Positions 60,238 through 64,000 of a stretch of 64,000 nucleotides of DNA are shown piece by piece. Under the pieces are notes generated by a model, which saw nothing but the letters and a program-made list of their open reading frames with translations, did not search any database and had not been told where the DNA came from. Source of the DNA: an uncultured Fibrobacter sp. (GTDB taxonomy: Bacteria; Fibrobacterota; Fibrobacteria; Fibrobacterales; Fibrobacteraceae); the NCBI GenBank assembly GCA_946408125.1, contig CAMJQW010000002.1:62001-126000 (forward strand). Reading direction: 5' to 3'. The translations under genes and the position numbers were made by a program. Positions within the stretch are counted from its first letter, which is position 1; each line of letters opens with the position of its first letter.

Positions 60238-62271
60238 ATGCGAACGACGTCATTCTGCAAGGCCGCGACGACTGCGGTCCTCTTGTGCTGTGCCGCCGGG
60301 GCGGATGCCCTGGCGCAGGAAGAGGGCATTCATACCGCAGATACCGAAAAACTCCAAGACCTTGGCGTGTCCGAAGTTTCGGGCGCAGGCTACGTGCCTA
60401 CGGGCGATGCGAGCTATACCGAAATCAAAGCTTCCGCGTGGGAGGGCAAGTCGCTCACCGCGGCGGATTTGCTTTCGTCGTTGCCGGGAATCCAGGCGTA
60501 CAAGCAGGGCGGGCTCGGAAGCCTCCAGACGATTTCCATCCGGGGAATCGCGGCCAGGAACATTTTGATTTGCGTGGACGGCGTGCCGATGAACGATGCG
60601 AGCGGCGGTGCGGTGAACCTCTCCTCCATCGACTTGAACCAGATGGAAAAGGTCGAAGTCTACAAGGGAAACGTGCCTGCGAAATTCGGCGTGGCGGGCC
60701 TCGGCGGTGCAGTCAACTTCGTCACGAAAAATGCGGTGACGAGGGGCGGTCGCGTGCTGGTCGCTTACGGGAACCACAATACGTGGGAGGGCGCTTTCCA
60801 GGTGTCTGCGCCTGTTACGGATAGCCTCATGTTCGCGTCGTCCTTTGCGACGAGGCATTCCGACAACGATTACGAATACACGAACAGGAACGGCACGCAG
60901 TACAACGACGATGACGATTACACGTCGACGCGCGAGAATGCGCAGTATACCGATGTCTCGGGAAACGTGCAGTTCCGGATGTTGCACGGGAACGGGTACT
61001 TCTCTACTTTGTCTATGTCGGCTACGCGGTATGAAAGCGGAAATCCCGGTAAAGAGGAGCAGCAGACCAAGGTTGCGAAGTTCGTCGGGGAATCGGCGCT
61101 CATGCGTTACGGGCTCGAATCGGTCGGCTATTTCGATGATGCGCTCTTCTTGAATGCGGGACTTTCGGCGCGGTTCGACAAGCATGTTTCGAGTACGTAT
61201 TACCCGCTGGATCATGTGGGTTACACGAACAAGGATTTTCTGGAATATGGTGCGGCTACGTACAAGCTAGTGCCGGAGATTTCGGCGCAGTGGAATCCCG
61301 TGGAACGCTTCAGGAGCGACTTGCGTGTGGCGGGTGAGTGGGAACGGGCGGAGGCCCGCGGCGATTCGAAAGAGTGGGCGCTTGACCGTTTGAGCTTTAT
61401 CTCGTCGGGTGATTTGTATTTCCAGGTTTTCCGCTACGGCGGCATCGGTAGCGAAGGTTCGCTGCAATTGTTGAAGGACCATCTGGACGAGGGCCTGTTC
61501 ATTCAGCCTTCGGGCTCGCGAATCCTGAAGAAAGCGGGGGAACGCGATGCCACCTTGTCAGGTAGGGTCTATTCGCGCCTGGGTGCTGCGGAATCTCCGC
61601 TGACGGGAGAAATCTCTATCGGGAGGTTCTACCAGCAGCCCGCCCTGATGGAACTTTACGGCACGTTCCCGGGGGCGCTTTCGAATCCGGAACTTAAGCG
61701 CGAAAAGGCGACGCGGTTCGAAGCTTCGGGACTTTTCAAGTTCCCGGGGAACCGCACGTCGTTCAGGGCCGCGTATTTTGAATCGCATATCGAGGATGGT
61801 ATCTGCTGGGTGATTCTGGTGGAACTCCTGCGTGCCGAGAATATCGCGCGTTCGCTCGTGCGCGGAGCGGAATTCGAGTTGAACAGCAGTCCCTCCCGGT
61901 TTATGGATATCGTGCTCCGCGCGACTTTCCAGAAGACGGAAGACCGCTCGCATTCCAACAGCTACAACGGGAATATGCTCCCCGGCGAGCCGGCACGGGC
62001 GTATTATGCCGGCGCGACCTTGCATCTGCCGCTGCACTTCGATCTGGCATGGGCGTCGGAATGGCGCAGCGTCATCTACAGCGACCGCGCAAACCGTATG
62101 GACCAACCCGCCGTGGCTACACACCGTGCCGACCTCGCGTATAACCCGTTCGAAAAGACCCGCCTCGTGTTCGCGGTGGCGAATATCACCGATGAAAAAT
62201 ACAGGAATTTCTACACGCCCTTCCCGATGCCCGGGAGGGAATACAAGTTTACCATCATACAGGGGTTCTAG
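60238..62271 (+). CDS. TonB-dependent vitamin B12 receptor (BtuB-like)
   Basis: 677 residues. Signal peptide (TTAVLLCCAAGADALAQ), then plug domain: SLTAADLLSSLPGIQAYKQGGLGSLQTISIRGIAARNILICVDGVPMNDASGGAVNLSSIDLNQMEKVEVYKG, a textbook TonB plug, and a barrel with NITDEKYRNFYTPFPMPGREYKFTIIQGF at the C-terminus (terminal Phe). Control by a cobalamin riboswitch makes a cobamide the likely ligand. Size is near E. coli BtuB (594-614) with longer loops. The lipoprotein gene follows 40 bases later. Confidence 0.9.
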   Translation: MRTTSFCKAATTAVLLCCAAGADALAQEEGIHTADTEKLQDLGVSEVSGAGYVPTGDASYTEIKASAWEGKSLTAADLLSSLPGIQAYKQGGLGSLQTISIRGIAARNILICVDGVPMNDASGGAVNLSSIDLNQMEKVEVYKGNVPAKFGVAGLGGAVNFVTKNAVTRGGRVLVAYGNHNTWEGAFQVSAPVTDSLMFASSFATRHSDNDYEYTNRNGTQYNDDDDYTSTRENAQYTDVSGNVQFRMLHGNGYFSTLSMSATRYESGNPGKEEQQTKVAKFVGESALMRYGLESVGYFDDALFLNAGLSARFDKHVSSTYYPLDHVGYTNKDFLEYGAATYKLVPEISAQWNPVERFRSDLRVAGEWERAEARGDSKEWALDRLSFISSGDLYFQVFRYGGIGSEGSLQLLKDHLDEGLFIQPSGSRILKKAGERDATLSGRVYSRLGAAESPLTGEISIGRFYQQPALMELYGTFPGALSNPELKREKATRFEASGLFKFPGNRTSFRAAYFESHIEDGICWVILVELLRAENIARSLVRGAEFELNSSPSRFMDIVLRATFQKTEDRSHSNSYNGNMLPGEPARAYYAGATLHLPLHFDLAWASEWRSVIYSDRANRMDQPAVATHRADLAYNPFEKTRLVFAVANITDEKYRNFYTPFPMPGREYKFTIIQGF

Positions 62272-62311
62272 CCCCCGCGCTTAAAAGCGTAAAGCCAGAA
62301 AAGGAAAAAAC

Positions 62312-63466
62312 ATGAAAAAGATACAGAACAATGTCATTGCGAGCGTTGCGAAGCAATCTCTCGCCTTCTTGACCGTTACGAGTCTCGCCTTCGGCCTTGC
62401 GGCTTGCGGTGATGACTCCAGCTCCAGTTCCGGCGTCGGTCCCGAAGAAAACGAGACCGTGGAAACCACCATTAAGGCGGTCGTGTTCGGCTCCGACTAC
62501 ACGACGGGTGAACTTCGCTGGATCGACAAGGACAACAAGATTTCCAAGAAGTCCCTCGACTTCTTCAGTGATTCCAAGGTTGCCGCCAATGCCGGCGACC
62601 TCTACGTGATGGAACGCATGGGTGCTGACAATATCACGAAGATTGATCCTGAAAAGCTCGAATCCGATGGCAAGAAGGCCGTGATTTGGCAGGTCTCGCT
62701 CGATGACGATGCCAACCCGACCGACATGGTGTTCGATGGCGAAAAGGCTTGGGTCGCCCTGCAGAACGCGGACTCCTTGATCCAGATCTCTACCAAGGAC
62801 GGCAAGATTGCCAAGTCCATCAAGACGGGCAAGTTTGCATACGAAGGTGAAAAGTCTCCTTACGTTACGGACCTCGAATTGGCAGACGGCAAGCTCTATG
62901 CTCTCTTCCAGCGCTACACCAAGGATGAAAACTGGAACATGACCTACCCGAAGGGCCTCCTCGCCATTTACGACGCGAAGTCCGGCGACCTGAAGGATAC
63001 CATCCAGCTGAAAGCGAAGAACCCGAGCGCCATGACCTACTTCGATGGGGCCATCTATGTGGCGAGCATGGGCGAATACAACGAATTTTACGGTACCGAT
63101 GCCGATGACAAGCGCGGTATCGAGAAGGTCAACCTGAAGGACAAGAAGTCCGAAATGCTGGTTTCGGGTGAAAAGCTCGGCGGTGGCGTGTACACCTTCG
63201 CTGCCGAAGATGGCGTTGTTTACGTTGGTGCCTACAAGGGCTCTGGCGATGTTCCGCTGATGAAGGTTGCCCTCAAGGACAAGAAGGTTGAAACCGTCAA
63301 GGGAATTGCCGATGCCGAAGGCTCCATTGCCGTGCGTGATGGCGAGGTGCTCGTTGGTGATCGTAGCATGGGTAGCGAGAAGGTTATCCAGGTCAAGGAC
63401 GGCAAGACCAAGGATCTCGAATCCCCGAAGGGAGCCCTTGCTCCGTTCAGCATTGTCCTGTTCTAG
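62312..63466 (+). CDS. Beta-propeller surface lipoprotein, BtuG-like candidate
   Basis: 384 residues. Lipoprotein signal with lipobox LAAC (Cys near 33) followed by DDSSSSSG, typical of surface-exported lipoproteins. The mature part has about seven repeats of a propeller blade (AVVFGSDYTTGELRWID, VAANAGDLYVMERMG, DMVFDGEKAWVALQNADSLIQI, DLELADGKLYALFQRY, AMTYFDGAIYVASMG, TFAAEDGVVYVGAYKG, SIAVRDGEVLVGDRS). Bacteroides BtuG is also a seven-bladed propeller lipoprotein encoded beside BtuB that captures B12. Synteny and fold suggest the same role, but sequence identity to BtuG is not established. The n-region of the signal peptide (VIASVAKQS) is encoded by a dispersed repeat. Confidence 0.8.
   Translation: MKKIQNNVIASVAKQSLAFLTVTSLAFGLAACGDDSSSSSGVGPEENETVETTIKAVVFGSDYTTGELRWIDKDNKISKKSLDFFSDSKVAANAGDLYVMERMGADNITKIDPEKLESDGKKAVIWQVSLDDDANPTDMVFDGEKAWVALQNADSLIQISTKDGKIAKSIKTGKFAYEGEKSPYVTDLELADGKLYALFQRYTKDENWNMTYPKGLLAIYDAKSGDLKDTIQLKAKNPSAMTYFDGAIYVASMGEYNEFYGTDADDKRGIEKVNLKDKKSEMLVSGEKLGGGVYTFAAEDGVVYVGAYKGSGDVPLMKVALKDKKVETVKGIADAEGSIAVRDGEVLVGDRSMGSEKVIQVKDGKTKDLESPKGALAPFSIVLF
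62333..62360. repeat. Dispersed GTCATTGCGAGC...GAAGCAATCTC repeat inside a signal peptide
   Basis: GTCATTGCGAGCGTTGCGAA then GCAATCTC, with ATTGC/GCAAT ends. It is in frame within the lipoprotein gene and encodes VIASVAKQS, just before the hydrophobic core of the signal peptide. Related to the element at 19731-19770. Confidence 0.7.
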
Positions 63467-63495
63467 TTGACGGGACGTTGCGTCATTATTATGCG

Positions 63496-63523
63496 ATCCC
63501 CGCCTTGTGCGGGGATTTTTTTT
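63496..63523 (+). terminator. Intrinsic terminator (also an ATCCCCGC repeat)
   Basis: ATCCCCGC (63496-63503), CTTGT loop, GCGGGGAT (63509-63516), then eight T. Ends the BtuB-like operon; its arms equal those of the dispersed elements at 1645 and 29611. Confidence 0.85.
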
Positions 63524-63534
63524 AAATTTCAAAT

Positions 63535-64000
63535 ATGCAGAAAGTTGACACATGGTACAGGGCGGAGGGCTGGTGCCCTGCCGAAGATTTTGAACTCGCA
63601 AGCTACCTGCTTTTCGAGGCGGGCGTGGCGACGCTCGAGGAACTGGACCCGAAGGCGGAAGGCCGCACGGATTTCTGTTTCTATACGGGCGACAAGGCGG
63701 AACGTGACCGCATCGTGGCGGAGTTCCCGCAGTACCATTTTGAGTTGAGTGACGAACCTGCGAAGGATTGGGACAAGTGGTGGCGAGACCGTGCGCAGCC
63801 GGTATCGGTGTCTCCGCATTTGTGGGTGCGTCCGCCCTGGGTCGAATTTACTCCCGATGACCCGAAAGCCGTGGTGCTCGAACTCGAGGCGAAGACTGCC
63901 TTTGGTACCGGCGAGCACGATACGACGAGCAGCTGCGCCACTCTCATGGAAAACATCGACTTTGCAGGAAAGACGGTGCTTGATATCGGTACGGGTACGG
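63535..64000 (+). CDS. prmA: Ribosomal protein L11 methyltransferase (3' partial)
   Basis: The first 155 residues are present. DKWWRDRAQPVSVSPHLWVRPPW is the PrmA linker, followed by LEAKTAFGTGEHDTTSSC and the SAM-binding motif I TVLDIGTGT at the window edge. PrmA trimethylates ribosomal protein L11. ATG 63535 follows the terminator by 11 bases with only a weak ribosome-binding site. Confidence 0.9.
   Translation, partial: MQKVDTWYRAEGWCPAEDFELASYLLFEAGVATLEELDPKAEGRTDFCFYTGDKAERDRIVAEFPQYHFELSDEPAKDWDKWWRDRAQPVSVSPHLWVRPPWVEFTPDDPKAVVLELEAKTAFGTGEHDTTSSCATLMENIDFAGKTVLDIGTGT

Overview
The window looks like a chromosomal segment of a Fibrobacter-type bacterium (phylum Fibrobacterota). This is inferred from a diderm envelope gene set, a Por-like C-terminal module on the first protein, a mean GC near 50-55 % in core genes, dispersed ATCCCCGC/GTCATTGCGAG-type repeats and gene families that look lineage-specific. 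No rRNA, tRNA or CRISPR array was seen. The first gene and the last gene (prmA) run off the ends.

Region 1 (1-8.1 kb): end of a cadherin-like surface protein, ackA, a MUG-type DNA glycosylase, a PAP2 phosphatase, a histidine phosphatase, a SIMPL protein, a Vat/CatB acetyltransferase, an exported thioredoxin-fold protein and a SIR2-domain protein.

Region 2 (8.1-22.1 kb) appears to be one envelope stress or uptake system. An ECF sigma factor, its membrane anti-sigma partner and an exported caspase-like protease fused to a predicted outer-membrane barrel form an overlapping operon. A TonB-dependent receptor with a lipoprotein partner follows, then a six-gene TonB2/TtpC energising complex (DUF3450, TtpC-like, ExbB, ExbD, TonB, TPR). 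Four promoters here share GTGACA-N16-GTGTTA (one copy ends TTT), including the one before the sigma gene, so the set reads as one autoregulated regulon.

Region 3 (22.1-41.0 kb) is an accessory island of mostly unrecognised genes. Recognisable parts are a stand-alone DnaB/RecA-type ATPase, a SLOG protein, a Fic protein, a metallophosphoesterase, a MoxR ATPase plus vWA pair flanked by two paralogs, a WYL regulator, a cytosolic DUF285 repeat protein, two tandem zinc-ribbon paralogs and a double-AAA+ ATPase. Seven promoters carry TTGTCG-N11-TAYATT-like elements with exact spacing; five of them extend to a 21-bp dyad (ATGCG-N11-CGCAT). This suggests island-wide control by one regulator. Two AT-rich antisense genes and several gene remnants indicate repeated insertion.

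Region 4 (41.0-64 kb) is mainly housekeeping: recC-recB-recD, a BASS transporter, a cupin, a phosphohexomutase, glucokinase, a zur-znuACB zinc-uptake operon with a Zur-like box, a DEAD-box helicase, a Fic-fold protein whose catalytic His is Arg, and a cobalamin-riboswitch-controlled BtuB-like receptor with a beta-propeller lipoprotein resembling Bacteroides BtuG. The signal peptide of that lipoprotein is partly encoded by a dispersed palindromic repeat.
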